Of a stretch of 64,000 bases of DNA, positions 55,182 to 63,648 are shown piece by piece. Every line of letters starts with the position of its first letter. Position 1 is the stretch's first letter. Source of the DNA: G963665085 sp963665085 (lineage in GTDB: Bacteria > Bacteroidota > Bacteroidia > Bacteroidales > JAAAOM01); the NCBI GenBank assembly GCA_963665085.2, contig CAXXXS010000001.1, positions 620,001 through 684,000 of the forward strand, written 5' to 3'. The translations under genes and the position numbers were made by a program. The notes below the pieces were generated by a model. It was not told the DNA's origin and made no database searches. It was given only the letters and a program-made list of their open reading frames with translations.

Positions 55182-55739
55182 ATGAAGAAATTAGTTGTAT
55201 TTATATTGTTCACTTTTTTAACAGTAGGTTTATTTGCACAGGAGAAGGCAGTTCTTGATACCATCTATAAATTAGGTGGAAGGGCAATGGTTGTTGATGT
55301 AAGAAAGGTTAGTTCTTCTGCCGTTGCTTATGCAGTTCCGGGAGAAAGAGGAACAAAAAGTATGGAACGTAAGGATATTCAAAAAATAGTTTACAATACA
55401 GGAAGGGTTGAAGTTTTCAATAAACCTGTACTTCTTATGGTTGAGGATTATATGTGGGAAGCCGTTGTTCTAACGGAGAAAGAAAGTGATATTGAAGGAT
55501 TGTATGAACGGGGTCAGGTTTCTTCTAAATCACAACCAAGCAGCCGTAGTCCGAAAGCCGCAAAAAAAAGTTGCAGTATAAGGATACAGAAAAAAGCTGC
55601 TAACATGAAAGGGGTAATTGTATTTGTTACTCATAAAGAAGCTACAGGAGGCTACGGAGAAATGCCTGGTTATTATATGGAAGGTACCGTTTATGGTTTT
55701 GAACCATTAACCGATGAAGAAAAAGAAGAAATGCAGTAA
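55182..55739 (+). CDS. Uncharacterised exported protein
   Basis: About 185 residues from the ATG at 55182, chosen because it opens on a clean signal peptide (MKKLVVFILFTFLTVGLFAQ); a TTG at 55161 adds seven residues. The first half, with DTIYKLGGRAMVVDVRKVSSSAVAY (in part) and MERKDIQKIVYNTGRVEVFN, recalls the small beta-rich domain in which Bacteroidota proteins convert a DxI..kdG..i.gkV..v....I.Y pattern. The second half is basic with IRIQKKAANMKGVIVFVTHKE. Function unknown. It ends in a 10-bp stem hairpin. Confidence 0.6.
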   Translation: MKKLVVFILFTFLTVGLFAQEKAVLDTIYKLGGRAMVVDVRKVSSSAVAYAVPGERGTKSMERKDIQKIVYNTGRVEVFNKPVLLMVEDYMWEAVVLTEKESDIEGLYERGQVSSKSQPSSRSPKAAKKSCSIRIQKKAANMKGVIVFVTHKEATGGYGEMPGYYMEGTVYGFEPLTDEEKEEMQ

Positions 55740-55759
55740 GTAGATTATTTCTACTTACT
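55735..55759 (+). terminator. Hairpin at the end of the exported-protein gene
   Basis: Arms AGTAAGTAGA and TCTACTTACT pair fully around TTATT and include the stop codon. No long T run follows. Confidence 0.5.
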
Positions 55760-55796
55760 AACTTCATATCTTAATTACCAGAAAAATCAAACAAGG

Positions 55797-56141
55797 CTAA
55801 CCTCCCGATTTTTTTACTTTATACCCTTCGTTTTGAAGCAACTGTAAAATTTTATCCCGGAAATCTCCTTGAATAAGTATTTCTCCATCTTTAACAGATC
55901 CTCCTACTCCACATTTCGATTTTAAAAGTTTTCCTAATTCTTTTAAATCATCTTCGGTTCCAACAAAACCAGTTACTAATGTTACTGCTTTTCCTTTACG
56001 ATTTTTTTTATCAAGGCATACCCTTAAATCTTGTTGATTGACAGGTAACGTTTCTGCTTCCTCATTCTGTCCTTTATCATAACTAAATTCGGAATTTGTG
56101 GAATAAACCACGCCCAATCTATCTTTCCAGTCTTTTGCCAT
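55797..56141 (-). CDS. SUI1/YciH-family translation initiation factor-like protein
   Basis: About 114 residues from the ATG at 56141 (MAKDWKDRLGVVYST); a TTG at 56156 would lie inside the preceding gene. The C-terminal eIF1/SUI1 fold is seen as LDKKNRKGKAVTLVTGF, KELGKLLKSKCGVGGSVKDG and EILIQGDFRDKI. The bacterial YciH group is thought to tune start-site choice or respond to stress. It follows the S9 peptidase with a seven-base gap. Confidence 0.88.
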   Translation of the reverse strand: MAKDWKDRLGVVYSTNSEFSYDKGQNEEAETLPVNQQDLRVCLDKKNRKGKAVTLVTGFVGTEDDLKELGKLLKSKCGVGGSVKDGEILIQGDFRDKILQLLQNEGYKVKKSGG

Positions 56142-56148
56142 AATCTTT

Positions 56149-58941
56149 CTATTCAACTAAATCAAAACCAAAATTTTCTCCTTTTTCTACTGCAGGAATA
56201 CCCTCCTCAAGCCAAACTGGTGGTTTCTCATCTTTTAAATAATAATTAAAAAATTGAAACATCCGTTTACTCCAATCTTTTTGATTTGCTCTTTTCTCTG
56301 TTAAATTATGCGGGGCACCATTATAATTAATCAACCAACTTGGCTTATTTAATCTCCTAAGAGCAACAAACAATTCAATTCCCTGGTACCAGGGGACAGC
56401 GCCATCGTTATCATCATGCCTAATCAGCATAGGCGTATTAATTTTAGGCGCAAAAAACACAGGAGAATTTTCTATATATTGAAAAGGTTTATCCCATAAT
56501 GTCCCTCCAATCCTGCTTTGTGTTTGCTCATATTGGAACATGCGACTCATACCAGATTGCCAACGTATACCACCATAAGCACTGGTCATATTACTTACCG
56601 GTGCGCCTGGAGATGCTGCTGCAAATAAATCGGTTTTTGTAACAATATAGGCAACCTGGTAACCTCCCCAACTTTGTCCCTGAATTCCAATATGTTCTTT
56701 ATCAACAAATCCTTTATTGATAACAGCTAAAGTACCACTCACAACGGCATTAACAGAACTTTCTCCGGGGTATCCAATTTTATACCTGATATTCGGCATA
56801 AAAACCAGGTAATCATTACTCGTATAAAATGTTGGGTTAATAACTGATCTGCTTGGCCGTGGAGTGTAATGCTGGTGTAATTCATCTGAGTGAAGTCGAT
56901 AGAAATAAACGATCATCGGGTATTTTTTTGTAGGATCGAAATTCTCTGGTTTATAAAGAAGCCCTTCTGTATCATTTCCATTTGCATCAACCCACTTAAA
57001 TAATTCAACCGTTCCCCAATTATATTTTTCTTGTTGTGGATTTGCAGCAGTAAGTTTTACAGGTTTTTTAAAATTTAATGAACTAATCCAAATATCAGGA
57101 TATTCATTATAGGACATTTTTCTCCAGATAACATCTACCGAATTTTTAGCTTTGGTAAGCCCATAATACGCATAATCACCTGATATTAATGTTACAGGTA
57201 CACTCTTAGATTTTAATTCTGTTTTATAGAAACCCGATTGTTTCGTACTTTCATTAAATGAAGAAAGAATCATTTCTTGGTCCGGATCTACAAAAAATGC
57301 ATCATCATCTAATTTCTGATATCTGAAGCTAATTTTATTCTCCCTTCCATAACCTTTTGTAACATTCTCTGGTTTTACCTTTGCCTCAGGTTGAAGTTTC
57401 CAGATATCATATCGATCATAAATTAAAAAAGACTCATCATTGGTTGTCCAACCAACATTTCCATACGAACTTGGATCTTCCGGATAATCATGATCTTCAT
57501 CAAATAAGTTAACATTTATATCCTTGGTAAGACAAAACTTTTGTTTTTGAGAAATGGAATAAGAATACCAATTACTATCTGCTTGCTCATACCAATAAAT
57601 ATAATTTCCACCTGGAGAAAGACCTATTCCGGATTTGTTCCTTTCAAATAACAAATCTTTATCACCCGTTAAAAGGTTAATTAAATATACATCCCTATAT
57701 AATTGCGCATCCCAAGAAGTTCGTTTTTGATATTTTACATCATTAAACCCCAGGGCAATATTCAAATTCCCTTTTTGAACGGTTCTAATCTGCCTGATAT
57801 TAGTATCGGCCAATTGTACAATTTTATCTTCTTTTATATGATAAACAGCTAAATAAGTCCTTTTCTTTTCATCTTTTAATTCGGCCAGTTGCTGTGGTTG
57901 AAGCAAGGGATCCTTCCAATTCCAAATATCGACATGAACTTTCTCCTCTTCTAAAAGTGTATCTTTGGGTTCTGTTTTTGGAATTGGAGCTGTTCCGAAA
58001 TACAATTTTGAGTCATCATCAGAAAAATAGACCCTGCCATTTTCACTAACACTCCATCCTTTGAAAGGAGCATTCGTAATTGTATCCATTATTAATTTTT
58101 GTTCACCTTTTCTTAGTTTTACACAATAAATTGAATATATCTTATTTTTTACAGAATCCTGAGTATGCAAAAAAGTATAATATTCACCATTATTACTTGT
58201 TTCTATTTTTTTTGAAATTCCTTCTTTCCCAGAAAGACTATCTAGTTTTTGAGATTCTGTATTGAAAGAATATATCGTTGATGTGAGCAAAGAATCACCG
58301 GTAACTCTTATAAAGTTAACCAGTTTTCCATTTTCTGAGATTGAATACTCACTAACACTATCATACTTAAAAAAAAGATTCTCATTTGGATTTATAATTA
58401 CAAATTCTGATGTTTCCGGTACTCCCTCACCTTTCTTTTTCTCTTTCTTTTTACTTTCATCCTTTGAAGTATCTTTTACCTCTACTGCTTTGTGATAAAG
58501 AAAAGCCATCCATGATGATTCATCCGGCACTTTGTACGATTTTACCCGATCGTATTTTTTTGATTCTTCTGTCTTTAGACTAAAGATTACAAGACTATCT
58601 TTGGGTAGTTTATCATCATCTGTTTTTTCCAATTTAAGAGCCCGTAGTGTATCTGTCTGAGGTTTAATTTTAAAAACAACGTAGTCTGAATTAGGTGAAA
58701 TAATTGCACTGCAACCTCGTTCTAAGCTCCAAACTTTTTTATTATCATTTGAAGTAATAAATAATTCTCCGTCCCCATATTGTGGATTTTTCTCATAGCA
58801 AATCCATTGTCCATCATTCGAAATCCTTTGATTTTCAATGTTCTCCCAGTCATCATATACAGAAAAATCCAGGGGGATTTTTTGGCAATAAGTAAAAAAT
58901 GAGATACTCAAATAAATCAGAATAAAGATAACTCTTTTCAT
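56149..58941 (-). CDS. S9-family prolyl oligopeptidase-like serine peptidase, exported
   Basis: A 930-residue peptidase with a signal peptide (to about residue 19, FFTYCQ). Residues about 30-640 form the beta-propeller that gates the active site. The C-terminal alpha/beta hydrolase (about 660-910) has the Ser in GIQGQSWGGYQ, Asp in DDNDGAVPW and His in NGAPHNLTEK. A Lys/Glu run (DESKKKEKKKGEG, near 160) sits in the propeller. Likely periplasmic peptide digestion. It is followed by the SUI1 gene on the same strand. Confidence 0.9.
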   Translation of the reverse strand: MKRVIFILIYLSISFFTYCQKIPLDFSVYDDWENIENQRISNDGQWICYEKNPQYGDGELFITSNDNKKVWSLERGCSAIISPNSDYVVFKIKPQTDTLRALKLEKTDDDKLPKDSLVIFSLKTEESKKYDRVKSYKVPDESSWMAFLYHKAVEVKDTSKDESKKKEKKKGEGVPETSEFVIINPNENLFFKYDSVSEYSISENGKLVNFIRVTGDSLLTSTIYSFNTESQKLDSLSGKEGISKKIETSNNGEYYTFLHTQDSVKNKIYSIYCVKLRKGEQKLIMDTITNAPFKGWSVSENGRVYFSDDDSKLYFGTAPIPKTEPKDTLLEEEKVHVDIWNWKDPLLQPQQLAELKDEKKRTYLAVYHIKEDKIVQLADTNIRQIRTVQKGNLNIALGFNDVKYQKRTSWDAQLYRDVYLINLLTGDKDLLFERNKSGIGLSPGGNYIYWYEQADSNWYSYSISQKQKFCLTKDINVNLFDEDHDYPEDPSSYGNVGWTTNDESFLIYDRYDIWKLQPEAKVKPENVTKGYGRENKISFRYQKLDDDAFFVDPDQEMILSSFNESTKQSGFYKTELKSKSVPVTLISGDYAYYGLTKAKNSVDVIWRKMSYNEYPDIWISSLNFKKPVKLTAANPQQEKYNWGTVELFKWVDANGNDTEGLLYKPENFDPTKKYPMIVYFYRLHSDELHQHYTPRPSRSVINPTFYTSNDYLVFMPNIRYKIGYPGESSVNAVVSGTLAVINKGFVDKEHIGIQGQSWGGYQVAYIVTKTDLFAAASPGAPVSNMTSAYGGIRWQSGMSRMFQYEQTQSRIGGTLWDKPFQYIENSPVFFAPKINTPMLIRHDDNDGAVPWYQGIELFVALRRLNKPSWLINYNGAPHNLTEKRANQKDWSKRMFQFFNYYLKDEKPPVWLEEGIPAVEKGENFGFDLVE

Positions 58942-59146
58942 CTCCGTGGTTTTAAAAGATTGTTTTATAAAAGTTTAGAAACAAAACTTTTATGTTATTT
59001 AATTTGTAAAATAGGTTAAATCGTTATAATAATCTCAAACTAACAAAGATTATTTGTATATATATTTCCTGTAAAATTATAATCATCTTACAGAATAGTT
59101 TAACTTAAAATTCTACAAATTGTTTTTAGAAAACAATTGTGTTATT

Positions 59147-60856
59147 CTAATTATTTTTCCCTGAAATCTTAGCCCAGGAATCACGTAGCGTAACAGTTCG
59201 ATTAATCACCAATTTATCTCCACTTGAACTCTTATCGATACAAAAATACCCTAATCGTTCGAACTGAAATTTTGTGTCTTTTTTTACCGTTTTAACAAAA
59301 GGTTCAATATATCCTGTTACGCAAGTTAAAGAATCAGGATTAAGATTAGACATACAATCCTTACCTTCTTCCACATCATATGGATCTTCTTTTAAGAATA
59401 ACCTATCGTATAACCGCACTTCTGCTTTTACAGCATGTTCTTCGGAAACCCAGTGTAATGTTGCTTTTACTTTTCTTCCATCTGCAGATTGACCACCTTT
59501 TGTTTCCGGATCATATGTACAATGGAGTTCAGTAATATTTCCATTTTTATCTTTAACAACCCCGTCTTCTTTACAAGTAATATAGTAGGCATATCGTAGC
59601 CTAACTTCTCTACCCGGAGCAAGGCGGAAAAATTTCTTTGGAGGCTCTTCCATAAAATCATCTCGTTCGATATAAAGAACTTTAGAGAATGGAACCCTTC
59701 GTTTACCCATTCCTTCATCTTCAGGATTATTTACAGCTTCCAACTCCTCAGTCTGACCTTCTGGATAATTATCAATTATTACTTTTATTGGATCCAGGAC
59801 TCCCATAATTCGTTGTGCTACCTTGTTCAAGTCCTCACGAACACAAAATTCCAAAAGTCCTACATCGATAACATTCTCGCGTTTTGCAACACCCACTTTA
59901 TCAGCAAAAGCAAGAACAGATTCTGGAGTATAACCTCTTCTTCGTAAACCAGAGATAGTAGGCATTCTTGGATCATCCCATCCATCAACATAGTTATCTT
60001 TTACCAAAGAGAGAAGCAGACGCTTGCTCATCATGGTATAGTTAAGATTTAAACGGGCAAATTCTGTTTGTTCGGGCCTTACTTTATACTTACAGTCTTC
60101 ATCAATTATCTGATCAAGAAACCAATCATATAATGGTCTGTGTACTTCAAATTCTAATGTACACAATGAATGCGTTATTCCTTCAATAAAATCTGACTGT
60201 CCGTGGGCAAAATCATACATTGGATAAATACACCATTTATCACCTGTCCGATGATGATGAGCATGTTTGATGCGATACATTACAGGATCGCGCATATGCA
60301 TATTGGGTGATGCCATGTCTATCTTTGCTCGCAAAACCTTGGAGCCATCAGGAAATTCCCCATTTTTCATGCGCTCCAATAAATCCAGATTTTCTTCTAT
60401 TGGCCTGTTCCTATAAGGACTTTCTTTACCTGGAACAGTTGGCGTACCGCGTGTAGCAGCTACCTCATCAGCACTGCTCTCATCAACATATGCTTTACCT
60501 TTTTTTACTATTTTTTGAGCCCATTCGTACAACTGGTCGAAATAATCTGAGGCATAAAAATCTGTATCTCCCCAATTAAATCCAAGCCACTTTATGTCTT
60601 CTTTAATTGACTCAACATATTCAATATCTTCTTTTACAGGATTTGTGTCATCAAATCGAAGATTGCATTTTCCATTATATTTTTTTGCCAAACCAAAATT
60701 TAAACAAATAGATTTAGCATGACCAATATGAAGATATCCATTGGGTTCTGGAGGAAACCGAAGCTGAATGTCTTTGCTGCGTTTTCCGCTACTAATATCA
60801 TCTTCAATCTTTTGTTCAATAAAATTTAATGGCCGCTTTTCTTCAACATTATTCAT
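59147..60856 (-). CDS. glnS: Glutaminyl-tRNA synthetase
   Basis: A 569-residue class I synthetase. HIGH motif in FPPEPNGYLHIGHAKSI (residues 30-46), the Glx-specific LRFDDTNPVKED, the DFAHGQSDFIEGITHSLCT segment, and the KMSKS-like block MMSKRLL. The C-terminal half shows the beta-barrel anticodon domain (LYIERDDFMEE, LRYAYYITC), which marks GlnRS rather than GluRS. It charges tRNA-Gln directly. Confidence 0.96.
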   Translation of the reverse strand: MNNVEEKRPLNFIEQKIEDDISSGKRSKDIQLRFPPEPNGYLHIGHAKSICLNFGLAKKYNGKCNLRFDDTNPVKEDIEYVESIKEDIKWLGFNWGDTDFYASDYFDQLYEWAQKIVKKGKAYVDESSADEVAATRGTPTVPGKESPYRNRPIEENLDLLERMKNGEFPDGSKVLRAKIDMASPNMHMRDPVMYRIKHAHHHRTGDKWCIYPMYDFAHGQSDFIEGITHSLCTLEFEVHRPLYDWFLDQIIDEDCKYKVRPEQTEFARLNLNYTMMSKRLLLSLVKDNYVDGWDDPRMPTISGLRRRGYTPESVLAFADKVGVAKRENVIDVGLLEFCVREDLNKVAQRIMGVLDPIKVIIDNYPEGQTEELEAVNNPEDEGMGKRRVPFSKVLYIERDDFMEEPPKKFFRLAPGREVRLRYAYYITCKEDGVVKDKNGNITELHCTYDPETKGGQSADGRKVKATLHWVSEEHAVKAEVRLYDRLFLKEDPYDVEEGKDCMSNLNPDSLTCVTGYIEPFVKTVKKDTKFQFERLGYFCIDKSSSGDKLVINRTVTLRDSWAKISGKNN

Positions 60857-60902
60857 AAATGCCTGAATTTTTACAGATTACAAATTATCATACGTGAATT
60901 CG

Positions 60903-60910
60903 CAAAAGTA
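60903..60910 (-). promoter_or_regulatory. -7 promoter box (TACTTTTG) of glnS
   Basis: On the minus strand TACTTTTG fits TAnnTTTG, 47 bases before glnS. No -33 box is clear. Confidence 0.45.
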
Positions 60911-60935
60911 GCTATTTTCCTGTTTTATGATTCTC

Positions 60936-60943
60936 TAATTTTG
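60936..60943 (+). promoter_or_regulatory. -7 promoter box (TAATTTTG) of folB
   Basis: TAATTTTG lies 35 bases before folB in the glnS-folB divergent gap. Support is the -7 box alone. Confidence 0.45.
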
Positions 60944-60977
60944 TATTTTCTTTGTTTTTGAAATAAAAAAGATAATT

Positions 60978-61358
60978 ATGGGACTTATCCACATAGAAAA
61001 TATGGAATTTTATGCTCTTATTGGGCATTATAAAGAAGAACAAATTGTAGGGACAAATTTTCTTGTTAACCTTACCCTTAAAACGAATATGGAAAAACCA
61101 TCAATGTCGGATAACCTGGACGATGCCCTTGATTATCAGAAAGCGTATCAAATTGTGGCTAGTGTAATGAAAAAAAAAGCAAAACTTCTCGAATATGTTG
61201 CAAACAATATTCTGGATGACTTATTCTTGGAGTTTGAAAAGACATTAAAAGAGGCAACTGTTAAAATTTCAAAATTAAACCCTCCTTTTGGTGGTGGAAA
61301 AACAATGGCTGTTAGTGTGGAACTTTCTCGAGGGAAAACGGAGTCCGAAGACCGGTAA
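60978..61358 (+). CDS. folB: Dihydroneopterin aldolase
   Basis: A 126-residue folate-pathway enzyme that splits dihydroneopterin. Family marks are MEFYALIGHYKEEQIVGTNFLVNL (in part), the DNLDDALDYQKAYQIV segment with the catalytic-site Tyr, LLEYVANNILDDL, and KLNPPFGGGKTMAVSVEL. Length is normal. The 181 bases after it contain no gene but hold G-rich and GCGCACTC-type short repeat-like DNA. Confidence 0.92.
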   Translation: MGLIHIENMEFYALIGHYKEEQIVGTNFLVNLTLKTNMEKPSMSDNLDDALDYQKAYQIVASVMKKKAKLLEYVANNILDDLFLEFEKTLKEATVKISKLNPPFGGGKTMAVSVELSRGKTESEDR

Positions 61359-61539
61359 CCGGAAAATGCAAAGGGCAGGGGGCATAGTGTTGGAGAACGA
61401 AAACCAGGGCACGAAAAGAGCAAATCCCGTGGATTTCTTCCACAAACCGATTTATTCTTATAAATACAGAAAGATATCCATTGCCCAGAAAAATCACAAC
61501 GAAACTCTGCGCACTCAGCGGTAAAAATTCTTAAAAAAA

Positions 61540-61734
61540 ATGGAAAAACAATATAAAATAGACGATAAAAAACTTAAGCGTTGCCCAGCCTGCGGCAACT
61601 TCTTTAATTGCTATACAGATGGAGATTGCTGGTGTCACAATTATAATATCACACAAAAAAACAGAATGATAATGTTAAACAAATATGATGATTGCCTCTG
61701 TCCTGAATGTTTAAAGGAATATGCCGAAAATTAA
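61540..61734 (+). CDS. Cysteine-rich CWC family protein
   Basis: A 64-residue protein with paired cysteine motifs: CPACGNFFNC, DCWCHNY and CLCPECLKEY, which mark the cysteine-rich CWC family and probably bind zinc. The family has no known function. It lies 54 bases before tRNA-Cys. Confidence 0.8.
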   Translation: MEKQYKIDDKKLKRCPACGNFFNCYTDGDCWCHNYNITQKNRMIMLNKYDDCLCPECLKEYAEN

Positions 61735-61764
61735 AATTCAATACTAAAAATTAATTTATTTTAT

Positions 61765-61772
61765 TACCTTTG
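61765..61772 (+). promoter_or_regulatory. -7 promoter box (TACCTTTG) of tRNA-Cys
   Basis: TACCTTTG lies 16 bases before the mature tRNA 5' end, in an otherwise AT-rich gap. Confidence 0.55.
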
Positions 61773-61788
61773 CAAGCCAAAATAAAAG

Positions 61789-61859
61789 GGTCGCGTGGCC
61801 GAGTGGCTAGGCAGAGGTCTGCAAAACCTTGTACGGCGGTTCGAATCCGCCCGTGACCT
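61789..61859 (+). tRNA. tRNA-Cys (anticodon GCA)
   Basis: A 71-base cloverleaf: acceptor GGTCGCG with CGTGACC, U8, D-arm GCC/GGC, anticodon stem GAGGT/ACCTT with loop CTGCAAA (anticodon GCA), T-arm GGCGG-TTCGAAT-CCGCC, and U73 as discriminator, a cysteine identity element. CCA is not encoded. A terminator follows seven bases later. Confidence 0.97.
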
Positions 61860-61865
61860 CAAAAT

Positions 61866-61892
61866 AAAAAGCCCTCAAATTGAGGGCTTTTT
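61866..61892 (+). terminator. Terminator of tRNA-Cys
   Basis: AAAAAGCCCTCAA and TTGAGGGCTTTTT form a 27-base palindrome ending in T-rich DNA, directly after the tRNA. Confidence 0.85.
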
Positions 61893-61999
61893 ATTTTAAA
61901 ATTATTCCTATGCAAAACATTTTTTTATGTGAATTTGATGATCCAGTAAACAATCGATCTATCGTTGTAATATTAATGGAGATCAAAAACTAAAAATCG

Positions 62000-62623
62000 T
62001 TGGAAAAAGAAATAAAAATACCTATTGAGGATGCAGTCTTTTTTCTGAGAAAATATATTCCTCCTTCAATTTCTTTATTATTAATTCCATACATAATTTA
62101 TAATCACAGCATATTTTATATTGAAATAAAATCTTCTATCTATTTCTATGAACTGTATTTAGCCCTTATAGAAAAAAAGGCCATTCTCAAAGTACTATTT
62201 TCTCCTCTTTTGCATTTTTTTAATTCATTTGATCATTTTGGGTTACTAATAATTTTAATGCTTCCATCTGTTATTTTTCATGAACTATTACATGCACTTA
62301 CTGCAATTATCTTCTCAAAAGGGAAATTAAACACGGTAAGTTTTGGATTCGACAAAAAAACACTTTCGCCTTATACTCACTGCAAAAAACCACTATATGT
62401 ATGGCAATATAAGATTGTTTTAATTCTACCTGGAATTATATTAGGAATTCTGCCCGGATTATTAAGTATTTTTATTTCATCTCCGGATTTATTGTTATTT
62501 GGAATTATTTTCTCAATAGGTGCTTTAGGAGATTTCCTAGTTTATTCCATCTTAAATAAATTCGATACTAAAACAAAAATAAAAGACCATCCTAATACCT
62601 TGGGATTTTTTATCGTTGAATAA
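62000..62623 (+). CDS. DUF3267-like membrane zinc metalloprotease
   Basis: A 207-residue membrane protein read from a TTG codon; no in-frame ATG lies near. About four membrane segments are seen. The zinc motif HELLHA (HExxH) follows a hydrophobic stretch (LLIILMLPSVIF), and the later IFSIGALGDFLVYSIL with a C-terminal KDHPNTLGFFI supplies the third acidic ligand and a DHPxxxG motif of the DUF3267 putative zincin family. Substrate unknown. Confidence 0.7.
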   Translation: MEKEIKIPIEDAVFFLRKYIPPSISLLLIPYIIYNHSIFYIEIKSSIYFYELYLALIEKKAILKVLFSPLLHFFNSFDHFGLLIILMLPSVIFHELLHALTAIIFSKGKLNTVSFGFDKKTLSPYTHCKKPLYVWQYKIVLILPGIILGILPGLLSIFISSPDLLLFGIIFSIGALGDFLVYSILNKFDTKTKIKDHPNTLGFFIVE

Positions 62624-62653
62624 TATCTTACAGTATAATTTTTAGAAGATTAT

Positions 62654-63580
62654 CTAGTTAAAGTTATCAATCTCTGCATAGGCATTCATTACTGCCTTTT
62701 CACCATCTTTCCCTTTACCAGATTTACCATGGGACATTCCCAAAATTCCTTCATATCCTTTTTTATAGATATGTTTTAATATATTTTTAAAATTAATCTC
62801 ACCCGTTGTTGGTTCTGTTTTCCCAGGATTATCTGCTAAATGGAAATAACCTATTTCTTTCCAGGCCATATCAATATTTGCAATCAAATTTCCTCCCTGA
62901 ACCTGTTGATTATAAATATCAAATAAAATCTTACACGAAGGACTTCCTACCGATTTGCATATTTCGTATGCTTGTGGTACGTCTTTCAGGAACATGCCTG
63001 GATATTCGTAAGAATTAAGTGGTTTGATAAGCATAACGAGTTTTTGAGATTCTAAAATCTCACAAGCCTGTTTTAGTGACTCAATAACATTAGCTGTTTG
63101 GTATCCAATATTCTTTTTTTGGTCTTCGAGTCCGGGAGAGACAAGTAAATATTTTGCATTAACTCTTTTAGCTACTTCAACAGATTCTTTTATTTGCATC
63201 AAGAAAGTATTACTTTCTCCACTTGCAAGCCCGGGTTCATTGTTGGTAAACTGGTTTGCATTAAAGCACCCCATTTCAAGTTTAAGGCGAGACAACTCAT
63301 TTGCTATTTTCTCCTGGGAAGCAACATCCCTGCTTTTCATATCTGGATCTTCAAAAGCCGTAAAACCAGCATCCTCAATGAATTTTAACTCCTCAATTAA
63401 ATCTTCACCTGCACTTTGTTGAAACAGTCCAAAATGTGGTGCATATTTAAGGTTAAATGCATATTGTCTTTTTAAACTACTCCCTGATTCAACAGGTGAT
63501 TTAGCAAATGCTGTAGTCCCAGCTAACACAGACGATGAACTTATTGCGAAACCTTGCCTCAGAAAATTCCTTCTTCTCAT
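62654..63580 (-). CDS. Tat-exported hydroxypyruvate isomerase-like TIM barrel protein
   Basis: A 308-residue protein starting with a twin-arginine signal (MRRRNFLRQGFAIS). The barrel matches the hydroxypyruvate isomerase (Hyi) branch of the xylose isomerase-like superfamily: MLIKPLNSYEYPG, CKILFDIYNQQVQGGNLI, and the hallmark GYFHLADNPGKTEPTTGEINF. Glu and His residues there coordinate the metal. Hyi interconverts hydroxypyruvate and tartronate semialdehyde, but exported Bacteroidota members probably act on other sugars. Confidence 0.83.
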   Translation of the reverse strand: MRRRNFLRQGFAISSSSVLAGTTAFAKSPVESGSSLKRQYAFNLKYAPHFGLFQQSAGEDLIEELKFIEDAGFTAFEDPDMKSRDVASQEKIANELSRLKLEMGCFNANQFTNNEPGLASGESNTFLMQIKESVEVAKRVNAKYLLVSPGLEDQKKNIGYQTANVIESLKQACEILESQKLVMLIKPLNSYEYPGMFLKDVPQAYEICKSVGSPSCKILFDIYNQQVQGGNLIANIDMAWKEIGYFHLADNPGKTEPTTGEINFKNILKHIYKKGYEGILGMSHGKSGKGKDGEKAVMNAYAEIDNFN

Positions 63581-63648
63581 AACTTCTCTTATTATCTAAG
63601 ATACATTTAATTGATGTATCCCGACGCATAAAGTTCGCACCAATACAC

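Noticed and set aside
61288..61524. 78-residue frame overlapping the folB end
   Set aside because: Out of frame with folB, extends into repeat-like gap DNA, and its peptide shows no recognisable fold.
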